A stretch of 32,787 nt of DNA from Peptococcaceae bacterium SCADC1_2_3 (lineage in GTDB: Bacteria > Bacillota > Desulfotomaculia > Desulfotomaculales > Nap2-2B): NCBI GenBank assembly GCA_000681355.2, contig JJNX02000018.1, positions 1 through 32,787 of the forward strand, in the 5' to 3' direction. This document shows, piece after piece, positions 7,188 to 15,493 of the stretch. The notes below the pieces were generated by a model, which did not search any database, was not told the origin of the DNA, and worked only from the letters and a program-made list of their open reading frames with translations. The translations under genes and the position numbers were made by a program. Numbering within the stretch: the first letter of the stretch is position 1; each line of letters starts with the position of its first letter.

Positions 7188-8930
7188 TTAAAATAAAGAA
7201 GAAGCTTCATATTCGCCAAATATGCCTCTTAAAACATCACACATTTCTTGTTCGGTAACGTAAAGCTTAGCACACTCAATAAAATAAGGCATTAAATTAA
7301 CCTCTTCTTTTTTCGCGGCGGCCTCAAGTTCTTTTAAGGCGCTGGCTACAGCCCGGTTATCCCGGTTTTGCTTCAGGCTGCGCAGTTTAGCTATTTGGGC
7401 TTCTTCGGCCTGCTGTCTTTTTTCCGGGTTATATGGATGAGCAACCGTTTGTTGGGGTCTTACGTCAAGCTCACTTTCGTCCATAAAACAGTTTACGCCC
7501 ACTATTAAATCTTCTCCTCTTTCAATTCTTTGTTGGCGTTCGTGGGCGCTGCGGGCAATTTCCCGAATCATATAGCCATTTTCAATGGCGGCTACAGCCC
7601 CTCCCATAGCTTCAAGTTTTTCTAATTCTTTCCAGACTGCCTCCTCAGTTTCATCCGTTAAGGCTTCTACGTAATAGGAACCGGCCAAGGGGTCGGAAAC
7701 TTCGGTTAACTTAGCCTCATACTGCAATATCCTGGCCCCATCTTCTGCCAGTTGAATGGCTTCCATGCTCCAGCCTAATCCTAATGGCTCATCATAAGGC
7801 GGGAAAAGATTGGGCGGGCCGCCGCTAAGGGCCCCGGCAGTTCCCCCGACCACGGTCCGGATTAAATTATTTAACGGACGCTGAGCCACCGCTGCAGAAC
7901 AACCAATATGGGCAGACATCGGCTGCCTAATCAGCCAACTGCGGGGGTTTTTGGAGTTAAACTTTTCCCTTAAAATTTTAGCGTACATCCGGCGGGCGGC
8001 TCTTTGAAAAGCAACCTCTTTAAATAGCTCCATGCTTCCACCAAAACCGTTAAAGGTAAACTTGGGCGCAAAAACATCAATATCTACCCCGGCTTCTACC
8101 CCGGCTTTAAAGTAAGCAATGGCGTTGGCCATACTAAAGGCTAAATCCTGTTCCCGGGTAGCCCCGGCTTCCCGCATATGATAGCCGCCAATACTAGTAA
8201 TATTTATCTCGGGTAGGTGTTGGGTAAAGAAAGCCACGCTATCCCTGAACATCCGCATGGAAGGACGGGGAGGAAAAATATAAGTACCCCGGGCTACAAA
8301 TTCCTTTAAAATATCATTTTGGGGTGTTCCTCTAAGCTTGGCTATGGGAACGCCTCTTTTTTCGGCCAAGGCAATATAAAAGGCGACGTAAATATTAGCG
8401 GGAGCATTAATGGTCCAGTTAGAAGCTATCTTGTCTAAATCCCGCTCCCCCGTAAAAGCCTCGTAAATAATTTCAAAATCTTGCAAGCTGTCAACCGCTA
8501 CCCCTACTTTTCCTACTTCACCTTTAATTATAGGGCTGTCTGAGTCATAGCCGCACTGGGTAGGAAGATCAAAGGCCATATTAGGACCGGCTTTAGAACC
8601 TAAAGCAGTCATTCGTTTATAATAGTCCCGCGTATCTTCCGGAGTACCGTAACCGGAATAGCGTCCGGCCCTTCTTAGGCCTGGCGCCGCACCAATAAAA
8701 CCGCCTCCCTTTGTACCGGCAGCCTGGGGATTAGTGGCGTAAACCCCGGCCGTAAAAGGATATTGTCCTGGAAAACCTACTTTTTCTAAGAAATCAAAAT
8801 TTGGAATATCGGCCGGGGTGTAAAACTTGGTGGGGGACTCGGCCATTCTAAATCTTTTTAGGGTAGGAGCAAGTACCCGTTCTTCCCACTGTTTTTTTTT
8901 CTCTTTTATTTTTTCTAAAGACTCACTCAT
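7188..8930 (-). CDS. Divergent methylmalonyl-CoA mutase-type large (catalytic) subunit
   Basis: A 580-residue B12-dependent acyl-CoA mutase catalytic domain without its own cobalamin domain; that partner is encoded at 18634-19029. Core motifs are kept: MAFDLPTQCGYDSD at 118-131, GTPQNDILKEF at 201-211, GGYHMREAGA at 248-257 and DPLAGSYYVE. Residues equivalent to P. shermanii Tyr89, Gln197, Arg207, Tyr243 and His244 are present (Tyr91, Gln204, Arg214, Tyr250, His251), suggesting a dicarboxylic acyl-CoA. But the substrate-entry segment 63-90 has a Gly/Ala-rich insertion, and the usual GGTQSLHTNS stretch reads GGPPNLFPPY. It is probably not an ordinary methylmalonyl-CoA mutase. An alkyl- or aryl-alkyl-succinyl-CoA substrate is my inference. 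Confidence 0.9.
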   Translation of the reverse strand: MSESLEKIKEKKKQWEERVLAPTLKRFRMAESPTKFYTPADIPNFDFLEKVGFPGQYPFTAGVYATNPQAAGTKGGGFIGAAPGLRRAGRYSGYGTPEDTRDYYKRMTALGSKAGPNMAFDLPTQCGYDSDSPIIKGEVGKVGVAVDSLQDFEIIYEAFTGERDLDKIASNWTINAPANIYVAFYIALAEKRGVPIAKLRGTPQNDILKEFVARGTYIFPPRPSMRMFRDSVAFFTQHLPEINITSIGGYHMREAGATREQDLAFSMANAIAYFKAGVEAGVDIDVFAPKFTFNGFGGSMELFKEVAFQRAARRMYAKILREKFNSKNPRSWLIRQPMSAHIGCSAAVAQRPLNNLIRTVVGGTAGALSGGPPNLFPPYDEPLGLGWSMEAIQLAEDGARILQYEAKLTEVSDPLAGSYYVEALTDETEEAVWKELEKLEAMGGAVAAIENGYMIREIARSAHERQQRIERGEDLIVGVNCFMDESELDVRPQQTVAHPYNPEKRQQAEEAQIAKLRSLKQNRDNRAVASALKELEAAAKKEEVNLMPYFIECAKLYVTEQEMCDVLRGIFGEYEASSLF

Positions 8931-8961
8931 TTTTACTCCTCCTTTTTTTTATTTCATATTT

Positions 8962-10449
8962 TTATTTCATAGAACCTGTTTGTTGCAACCGCAAGTGGAA
9001 GGAAAAAGCCTCTTCTAAAATATGAGGTTCATGACCACCCACGGTTTTTTTAGCTTTCTCTAAATATTCATTTAGCAAGGGCCGGTAATCCGGGTGAGCA
9101 CAATTATTAATTATTTTTTCCGCTCTTTCTACAGGCGATAAGCCGCGCAAATCGGCCAACCCTTGTTCGGTAACCAGGACGTCAATATTATGCTCGGTTA
9201 AATCAACGTGAGGAACCATGGGAACAATAGCCGAAACACTACCTTTTCTGCTGGTAGATAAGGTCAAAAATACGGCTAAATACCCGTTAGCCGCAAAGAC
9301 GCCGGCTCCGCCCACTCCGTTAACCAGTTGCGCGCCTCCTACGTGACTGGAATTAATATTACCGTAAATATCTATCTCTAATAGATTATTTAGGGCAATT
9401 ACCCCCAGTCTTCTTACAATTTCAGCGTTATTAGTCACTTCAACCGAACGGATAATAATTTTATCTTTATATTTGTCTATGTTCTGGCAAAACGGCTGCC
9501 ATTTTTCTTCGGACAATAAAAATCCCGGCGTACTAGCAATCTTACACTTACCCTGGTCAATTAATTCAAGAACACCGTCTCCCAACACAGGAGTAAAAAT
9601 TTCTATGTCCTCAAAATCTGATTGGGCCAGACAACTTAAAAAAGCGTCTGAAGCGCTTCCAATGCCACTGGCAATGGGATACAACTTAGATGGTATTTTT
9701 CCTTTTTTGACCTCATCTTTGAAGAAAGAAACCAAATACTCGCCTAGCTTTTGACTAGCCGGATCAATTCTTGAAGCCGGGGGATTTTTTTCGGACTCAA
9801 AAGATTCAATAATATAAGTTATTTTATCTTCCCCCGCTAGTATATATGGGTTTCCAATCCGGTCACCAACATGATAAAGGGGAACTTCTCTTTGGTGCGG
9901 AGGTAACTTACAGCAATATACATCATGCATTCCTTCCAGACCTAAGGGTTGAGCGTGGTTAATTTCTACAATGACTATATCTGCCATTTCCACATACGTG
10001 GCCGCATCCACCAGGGTATGGGAAGGAACAATATGCCCTTCTTCTGTAATAGCCACCGCATCAATTACGGCTACATCCACCTTACCAATAACCTTGGAAC
10101 GGGTGTATAAAGGAAACACTTCCGGCCTTAAATCATTGCTAAGCACTTTTCCGGCGTTAATTTGTTTTCTAATGGTATTATTACCAATAGAACCTAATTT
10201 TCGTTTAATAATGCCTGCTTCGGCTAAAACGCCTTCTGGCCCAAATAAAGAAATAGTCCACAGGTTTATTTCTTTAATTTCGCCTTTTTTTCCTCTCTCG
10301 GCCAAAGCTTTAAAAAAAGTCTTAGGATAAGCAACATTTAGCGCCCCGTGGGTACCAATGGTCATTCCGTCTTTAATTATCCCGGCCGCTACTTCAGGCG
10401 AAACAACCTTTTTAAGTAAATTTTTATTCCGGATTCTCTCGGTGGACAT
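8962..10449 (-). CDS. Class I CoA-transferase (acetyl-CoA hydrolase/succinyl-CoA:acid CoA-transferase family)
   Basis: A 495-residue protein of the acetyl-CoA hydrolase/transferase family (Cat1/AarC-like). Glu337, in SVEVTNNAE, is the likely glutamate that forms the acyl-enzyme with CoA. The C-terminal half holds GNINSSHVGG (363-371), GGAGVF and HNIDVLVTEQGLADLRGLSP (420-439), all family hallmarks. It moves CoA from an acyl-CoA such as succinyl-CoA to a free acid. In this operon it is the obvious candidate to activate the succinate adduct made by the radical enzyme, in place of the BbsEF-type transferase known from toluene degraders. The start has GGAGGGAATAAAAAGT upstream, 5 bp after the MmgE/PrpD gene. 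Confidence 0.88.
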   Translation of the reverse strand: MSTERIRNKNLLKKVVSPEVAAGIIKDGMTIGTHGALNVAYPKTFFKALAERGKKGEIKEINLWTISLFGPEGVLAEAGIIKRKLGSIGNNTIRKQINAGKVLSNDLRPEVFPLYTRSKVIGKVDVAVIDAVAITEEGHIVPSHTLVDAATYVEMADIVIVEINHAQPLGLEGMHDVYCCKLPPHQREVPLYHVGDRIGNPYILAGEDKITYIIESFESEKNPPASRIDPASQKLGEYLVSFFKDEVKKGKIPSKLYPIASGIGSASDAFLSCLAQSDFEDIEIFTPVLGDGVLELIDQGKCKIASTPGFLLSEEKWQPFCQNIDKYKDKIIIRSVEVTNNAEIVRRLGVIALNNLLEIDIYGNINSSHVGGAQLVNGVGGAGVFAANGYLAVFLTLSTSRKGSVSAIVPMVPHVDLTEHNIDVLVTEQGLADLRGLSPVERAEKIINNCAHPDYRPLLNEYLEKAKKTVGGHEPHILEEAFSFHLRLQQTGSMK

Positions 10450-10454
10450 ACTTT

Positions 10455-11804
10455 TTATTCCCTCCTAACCGGGTGGCAAAGGGCCACAATTTCTCTTAGG
10501 TCAGTTACTTCTTCCAGGTTTTTTATCTTTTCTACTAACTGAACGGCGTTTTCTTCAGGTATTACTAAAACCGTCAGGTTTTTAAATTTATCTTCCAGTT
10601 CCGCAAAATTGGTTGGATTTTCAGGCTCACCTTTAGGAGTTAAAATGTGGCTATGATAAGTTTTACCATCCTTCATTTTAACTGTAATTTTAGCTTCAAA
10701 AACACCTAGGCTTTCGTTTAAGTTAGCTTTAACTTTCTCTCTTAAGACAACCAGTTGGGGTTCATTTACCTTTTCGCTGGTAAACTTATCTTCACCGGCT
10801 ACTCCTTCAAGTAAGCCTAAGGCAGCACAATAATAAACGCTAAATTTGCCTTCTAATCCGGTTCTTGGCTCTGGTTTAGCGGCGGCCTGAAAAGTAATTT
10901 TGGGTACTTCCAGTTGGATTTCTTCAATATCCTCACTGATTACCTTATCCATTTCCTCGCGGATTATTTTCATCCCGTCAATCGTAGCGTGGGTAGCCCG
11001 ACAGGAAGCATGGATCTTAAAGCCGGTAGCCAATACCTGGTAATCCTCGCCTAAACCGGCCAGAATTTTTTCAGGCTGCGGATTATCCGAGTATATTTCC
11101 AAAAAGCCTCCCTTTCCTTCAATCACATCAGACGTACTGGTAAAGCCTTTAGCCGCTAAATAAGCTGCTATCACGCCATTCATCCCGGCCTTACCGGGAT
11201 GAATGGGTTTGCACATTGTCCCAAACATTTGGCGTATTCCTGCAGCTTGAGTTCCAGCCAGGCCTAATGCACTTATCATCTGGGCAGGGGTTAAATTTAA
11301 AAGCTTTCCTACTCCTGCGGCCGCCCCAAAATGACCAATAGTCGCGGTAGAATGCCAACCACGGTCATAGTGGGTTAATCCGGTAGCCATCCCTACCCTG
11401 GCCTCGGCCTCAAAACCTAAAATGAAGGCGGCCAGTAAGTCTTTTCCGCTTAATTTTTTACTTTCAGTTACGGCTAAAGTGGGTGGAAGTACATTAACGC
11501 TGGGGTGAGTCCCGGAAGGAACATGCACATCATCAAAATCAAGAACGTGCGACATGGCTCCATTTACTAGAGAAGCTAGCAAAACATTTGTTTTGACTCC
11601 TTTTCCAATAATAGTAGCCTCCTCTTTACCGCCCATTTCTTGGGCGAAGCTAACCAGTATGGTAGCCATTTCTTCTCTGGCTCCAGCAATAGTTACCCCT
11701 AAACAATCTAAAATACAAAGCTTAGCGTGATCCCTAACGCTAACTGGTATATCCTGGTAAGAGGTTTTACTTAAAAACTCGGCCAGTTTCCTGGTCTCTT
11801 CCAT
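10455..11804 (-). CDS. MmgE/PrpD family protein
   Basis: A 449-residue member of the MmgE/PrpD family, which includes 2-methylcitrate dehydratase, cis-aconitate decarboxylase and cycloisomerase-like enzymes. Recognisable stretches are LDCLGVTIAGA near the N terminus, AMSHVLDFDDVH, HPSVNVLPP, the HSTATIGHFGAAA segment and HASCRATHATIDG. The likely start is ATG at 11804: AAAGGAGGTGAT sits 10 nt upstream and would overlap the in-frame GTG at 11816. It lies between the carboxyltransferase and CoA-transferase genes. It may hydrate, dehydrate or decarboxylate a branched di- or tricarboxylic acid from the pathway or from propionate, but I cannot choose. The family call is firm, the reaction is not. 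Confidence 0.87.
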   Translation of the reverse strand: MEETRKLAEFLSKTSYQDIPVSVRDHAKLCILDCLGVTIAGAREEMATILVSFAQEMGGKEEATIIGKGVKTNVLLASLVNGAMSHVLDFDDVHVPSGTHPSVNVLPPTLAVTESKKLSGKDLLAAFILGFEAEARVGMATGLTHYDRGWHSTATIGHFGAAAGVGKLLNLTPAQMISALGLAGTQAAGIRQMFGTMCKPIHPGKAGMNGVIAAYLAAKGFTSTSDVIEGKGGFLEIYSDNPQPEKILAGLGEDYQVLATGFKIHASCRATHATIDGMKIIREEMDKVISEDIEEIQLEVPKITFQAAAKPEPRTGLEGKFSVYYCAALGLLEGVAGEDKFTSEKVNEPQLVVLREKVKANLNESLGVFEAKITVKMKDGKTYHSHILTPKGEPENPTNFAELEDKFKNLTVLVIPEENAVQLVEKIKNLEEVTDLREIVALCHPVRRE

Positions 11805-11821
11805 ATTTATAATCACCTCCT

Positions 11822-13387
11822 TTATAATGGTATATTACCGTGTTTTTTCTTGCTGCGTTGGGGAAGTTTTTTATTTTCTAAAAACTTAAGGTCTCGGATT
11901 AACCTTCTTCTTGTTTCCCGTGGTTCAATTATATCCTCAATAAAAATATTATTAGAAATTTCATGAATGGGATTGGCGTATTTTTCCCGGTATTCCTTTA
12001 ATTTTTGCTCTCTTAGTTCCTTTGGATTTTCTGACTTTCTAATTTCATCTCCAAAGAATAATTCTACTGATTGCCCTGCCCCCAATACACCGATTTCCAC
12101 TGACGGCCACATATAAATCATATCGGTAGCCATACCGGGAATAATGCCCATACCAAGGTTTCCTCCGCCATAAGCTTTACGAACCATAACCCCAATTCTG
12201 GGTACAGTAGCTTCACAAAGGGCATACAATACTTTTGCTCCGTGCCGGATAATACCTGCGTGCTCCTGATGGGTCCCCGGCATATAAGCCGGAGTATCTA
12301 TCAGTAAAATAATAGGAATATTAAAGCAATCACAAAAACGCATAAATCGTGCTTGTTTATCTGAACTATCTACGGTTAAACTGCCGGCCCGGACTAATGG
12401 GTTATTGGCCACTATACCTACTGTCTGGCCATCAAGGCGGCCAAAACCTACAATCATTTCACCGGCAAACTCTGGTTTAACTTCATAAAAATAACCATTA
12501 TCTAAAATACGATAAATAAGTTCGTGCATATCATAAGCCTTATTTGGATTAGCCGGTACTATTTCAGCCAGTTCATCGTCCAGACGGTCCGGATCATCTC
12601 CTGTATCTACGCGGGACGGTTTTTCCTGGTTGTTGGCCGGAATTAAAGATAATAATTCCCGAATACTCATAAACAAATCTTCTTCCGAGGCAAAACGTGC
12701 GTCGGTTACTCCTGAAACAGTACAGTGGACGGCAGCACCACCTAATTCATCTGGCGTAACATCTTCGCCCATAACTGATTTTACCATCCGGGGACCGGTA
12801 ATAAACATTTGGCTTGTCCCGTCAACCATAAAAATAAAATCGGTTAAAGCCGGGGAATAAACCGAAATACCCGCACAACTCCCTACAATGGCTGATATTT
12901 GCGGTATCACCCCCGAAGCATGAGTATTGGGATAAAAAATAGACCCTCCATTTTTTTCCATAACACCACCCAAGGCGGTTGTCCCCTCCTGGGGCCGGGG
13001 CAACCTTGCTCCTGGTGAGTCATGAACACCAATAAAGGGCACCTGCATATCCAAGGCTCTTTCTACAGTCCGGTACATTTTAAACCCGTGCATAGCCCCA
13101 ATCGAACCGCCGAGCACGGTTGGATCTTGAGAATATACACAAACAACTTTTCCGTTAATTGTCCCATACCCACATACCAACCCATCACCTGGATTTCCTT
13201 GCCAGTAACCAATTAATTGGTTAAATTCTACAAAACTTCCAGGGTCCAGTAACACGTCTAATCTTTCCCGGGCGGTAAGTTTACCTTGTTCGTGAAGCTT
13301 GGCTATTCTTTTTTCCCCACCCCCTAAAACCGCTTTTGCTTTTGCTTCCTTGAGCTGCTGGATTCTTTCCTCTGTTAATTTTTCCAA
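11822..13387 (-). CDS. Acyl-CoA carboxylase carboxyltransferase subunit (propionyl/methylmalonyl-CoA type)
   Basis: A 521-residue carboxyltransferase like PccB/MmdA. The N-terminal LTARERLDVLLDPGSF, the oxyanion loop GSCAGISVYSPALTDF and the C-terminal loop RKAYGGGNLGMG, plus the family tail KHGNIPL, are present. GSCAGI replaces the usual GPCAGG. It begins with UUG behind GAGGGGGG and is the first gene of the operon, with a strong promoter upstream. No biotin carboxylase, biotin carrier or membrane decarboxylase subunit is encoded nearby, so it must borrow partners from elsewhere. It may act as the decarboxylating carboxyltransferase after the mutase step, as proposed for alkylsuccinate degradation. 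Substrate unproved. Confidence 0.92.
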   Translation of the reverse strand: MEKLTEERIQQLKEAKAKAVLGGGEKRIAKLHEQGKLTARERLDVLLDPGSFVEFNQLIGYWQGNPGDGLVCGYGTINGKVVCVYSQDPTVLGGSIGAMHGFKMYRTVERALDMQVPFIGVHDSPGARLPRPQEGTTALGGVMEKNGGSIFYPNTHASGVIPQISAIVGSCAGISVYSPALTDFIFMVDGTSQMFITGPRMVKSVMGEDVTPDELGGAAVHCTVSGVTDARFASEEDLFMSIRELLSLIPANNQEKPSRVDTGDDPDRLDDELAEIVPANPNKAYDMHELIYRILDNGYFYEVKPEFAGEMIVGFGRLDGQTVGIVANNPLVRAGSLTVDSSDKQARFMRFCDCFNIPIILLIDTPAYMPGTHQEHAGIIRHGAKVLYALCEATVPRIGVMVRKAYGGGNLGMGIIPGMATDMIYMWPSVEIGVLGAGQSVELFFGDEIRKSENPKELREQKLKEYREKYANPIHEISNNIFIEDIIEPRETRRRLIRDLKFLENKKLPQRSKKKHGNIPL

Positions 13388-13531
13388 TTTAAGCCCCCCT
13401 CTTAATTATTAGCTTATACTTAGCTTTCAGCTTTAAAGTAACCAGCTTTAAGCTAAGATAAAATAGCTTTTTACGGCTATATTTTTCAATAATAATTATT
13501 AGTTTACCCCTCACCACTAAATAGCTATTTT

Positions 13532-13615
13532 AGTTTTTAGTTTTTAGTTTTTAGTTTTTAGTTTTTAGTTTTTAGTTTTTAGTTTTTAGTATTTAGTTTT
13601 CAGTATTCAGTATTT
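13532..13615. repeat. Heptanucleotide tandem repeat (AGTTTTT), 12 units
   Basis: Eight consecutive perfect AGTTTTT units (13532-13587) are followed, without loss of the 7-bp phase, by AGTATTT, AGTTTTC, AGTATTC and AGTATTT. On the transcribed strand this reads AAAAACU repeats within the untranslated leader of the carboxylase operon mRNA. Length variation by slippage is plausible. Confidence 0.95.
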
Positions 13616-13644
13616 TCTGTGTACTCTAACTTTTTGTTAGCATA

Positions 13645-13673
13645 ATTTTATTATCCTCTTTTACGCTTGTCAA
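13645..13673 (-). promoter_or_regulatory. Sigma-A promoter of the carboxyltransferase-mutase-crotonase operon
   Basis: On the minus strand the -35 is TTGACA (13668-13673), then a 17-bp spacer and -10 TAAAAT (13645-13650). It has the same hexamers and spacing as both glycyl radical enzyme promoters. A leader of about 250 nt precedes the first gene. Confidence 0.8.
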
Positions 13674-13795
13674 GAAATTTATAGGCCGTAATTTTTAGTT
13701 TTTTTCTTTCGTTAAATTATTATTCTAATAAATCTCTTACAAGAATAAAATTAACCAATAGCATGACTTTTTGTAAATAAAGGGACTTTTTTCTT

Positions 13796-14797
13796 ATGTC
13801 TGATCTATTTTTAACTCCCGTTTTTTTAGTCATTTTAATGTCACTAGTCTTTGATTTTACTAATGGTTTTCACGACACCGCAAATGTGGTGGCTGCATCT
13901 TTAGCCACTAAAGCATTAAAGCCCCGCTTTGCCATCCTGCTCGCCGTAACCATGAATTTTTTAGGAGCGCTTGTTTTTAACAAGATAGCGCAAACCATCG
14001 CCAGCAGTATTGTTAATCCTCAATTATTACAAAATAATACCCGCATAATCATTCCTGTCCTTTTCACGGCCATAGCCTGGAACTTAATAACCTGGTTTTT
14101 TGGTTTACCCAGCAGTTCTGCCCACGCGCTTGTCGGTGCTTTGACCGGGGCGGTTATTGCCACCATAGGTCCGGCAGCCATAAATTATAAAGACATTACT
14201 GTTATTTTAAAATCCCTTTTTTTTTCACCCTTAATAGCCTTTTTGACCGGTTTTTTTCTCATGATTTTTTGCCGGGTGATTCTTTTTTACTTAAAGCCAA
14301 AAGAAGTAAATAAGTATTTTTTTTGGTTCCAAAGATTTTCCGTCATTGGTCAAGCTTTTGCTCACGGAGCTAATGACGCGCAAAAAACAATGGGGATAAT
14401 TGTTCTTGCTCTGGTAGCGGAAGGATATCAACAAACCTTACAAACTCCCTGGGAAGTAAGGATAGTTGTAGCGGTAGTTTTAGCTTTAGGTACGGCTACC
14501 GGTGGTTGGAAAATTATTAATACCGTAAGCAAAAAAATAACCAGAATTGAACCGGCCAGTGGCTTTATAGCTGACTTTAGTTCCGCCTTGGTCATTTCAG
14601 GAGCTACCTTTTTGGGCTTACCGGTAAGCACTACCCATATCACTTCTATGTCCATTGCCGGAACTGGAACATCAAAAGGTTTTACCGCGGTAAACTGGTA
14701 TACCGTATTAAAACTTATCCTTGTCTGGAGCACTACCCTACCTGTTACTGTTTTTCTGGGGGCTATTACCACAAAGTTAATCTTTTTTATTTTTTAG
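13796..14797 (+). CDS. PiT-family inorganic phosphate transporter
   Basis: A 333-residue membrane protein and the only plus-strand gene in the window. It has the duplicated PiT signature: DFTNGFHDTANVVAAS at 20-35 and AHGANDAQKTMG in the second half, each near a membrane segment, with about nine to ten hydrophobic helices. PiT carriers bring in phosphate (often as a metal-phosphate complex) with protons or sodium. AAAGGGAC lies about 10 nt before the ATG. Its last bases overlap the end of the convergent rhomboid gene by 4 bp. No PhoU-like partner is adjacent. Sulfate-type members of this family exist, so the ion is inferred. Confidence 0.9.
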   Translation: MSDLFLTPVFLVILMSLVFDFTNGFHDTANVVAASLATKALKPRFAILLAVTMNFLGALVFNKIAQTIASSIVNPQLLQNNTRIIIPVLFTAIAWNLITWFFGLPSSSAHALVGALTGAVIATIGPAAINYKDITVILKSLFFSPLIAFLTGFFLMIFCRVILFYLKPKEVNKYFFWFQRFSVIGQAFAHGANDAQKTMGIIVLALVAEGYQQTLQTPWEVRIVVAVVLALGTATGGWKIINTVSKKITRIEPASGFIADFSSALVISGATFLGLPVSTTHITSMSIAGTGTSKGFTAVNWYTVLKLILVWSTTLPVTVFLGAITTKLIFFIF

Positions 14798-15459
14798 TCA
14801 ACCTTTAGGGTAAATATCTTAATTAATAGTACACCGGCCAAAAATCCTCCAATGTGAGCCCACCAGGCTACGGGGTTGGCCAACCCGCCTAAGGAAACAG
14901 CCCCGTTAAAAAGCTGAATAAAAAACCAAAAAGCCAAAAAAATAACGGCTGGTATTTCCATTAAGGTAAGGAAAAAAAATATAGGGACTAAAGCTAAAAC
15001 CTTGGCCCGCGGAAAGCTTACAATATATCCTCCCAAAACGCCGGCAATTGCTCCGCTGGCCCCTACAATGGGTACTCTTGAATCTGGCGCGGTTAAAACA
15101 AAAACTATACTGCCAATAACACCAGTAACCAAATAAAAGACGAGGTACCGGAAATGACCCAGACGGTCTTCTACGTTATCCCCAAAGATCCAAAGAAACC
15201 ACATGTTGCCAAGAATATGCACCCATCCCCCGTGTAAAAACATAGCGGTAAAAAAAGTCGCCAGATAAATAGAGGGGTTTATACCGTTAAGCACCGCTAC
15301 TGCCTCAGCGGGAATAACCCCAAAATGGTAAAAAAGCTGGTTTAATTGGGGTGGGGTTAGTTTAAGTTCGTTAAAAAAAACCAAAAAACTAACCAAAATT
15401 AAAATCCAGTTAATTACTGGTTTATTTTGGGGACGGACACTGTCCCGTAAAGGAATCAA
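14794..15459 (-). CDS. Rhomboid-family intramembrane serine protease
   Basis: A 221-residue protein with about six to seven membrane segments. The rhomboid hallmarks are complete: HGGWVHILGN at 76-85 (Asn85 in the oxyanion region), the nucleophile Ser135 in GASGAIAG, and His202 in WWAHIGG, forming the Ser-His dyad. It cleaves membrane-spanning substrates within the bilayer. The N-terminal MIPLRDSVRPQ is typical of the short bacterial group. It lies 34 bp after the OYE-type reductase gene and converges on the PiT gene with a 4-bp overlap. The neighbours give no clue to its substrate, so it is probably a bystander in the catabolic island. Confidence 0.93.
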   Translation of the reverse strand: MIPLRDSVRPQNKPVINWILILVSFLVFFNELKLTPPQLNQLFYHFGVIPAEAVAVLNGINPSIYLATFFTAMFLHGGWVHILGNMWFLWIFGDNVEDRLGHFRYLVFYLVTGVIGSIVFVLTAPDSRVPIVGASGAIAGVLGGYIVSFPRAKVLALVPIFFFLTLMEIPAVIFLAFWFFIQLFNGAVSLGGLANPVAWWAHIGGFLAGVLLIKIFTLKVD

Positions 15460-15493
15460 TATAAATCCTCCTGTTAAACTTTATTAAGCTTTA

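Larger units (their letters stand above)
13388..13795. other. Divergent intergenic region between the carboxylase operon and PiT gene
   Basis: A 408-bp gene-free region holding a strong minus-strand promoter, an 84-bp heptanucleotide array and, at about 13419-13457, the inverted repeat CTTAGCTT...AAGCTAAG within AGCTTTAA-rich sequence. A 5-bp-stem inverted repeat CTAAC-TTTTT-GTTAG lies at 13626-13640 near the predicted transcription start. For the plus-strand PiT gene I see only weak promoter-like sequence. Confidence 0.7.

Noticed and set aside
13532-13615. Possible CRISPR array
   Set aside because: The unit is 7 bp with no spacers; it is a simple tandem repeat.
13674-13795. Strong promoter for the PiT gene
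   Set aside because: Only TTGTCA-N16-TAATTT and other weak matches are visible, not enough to call.
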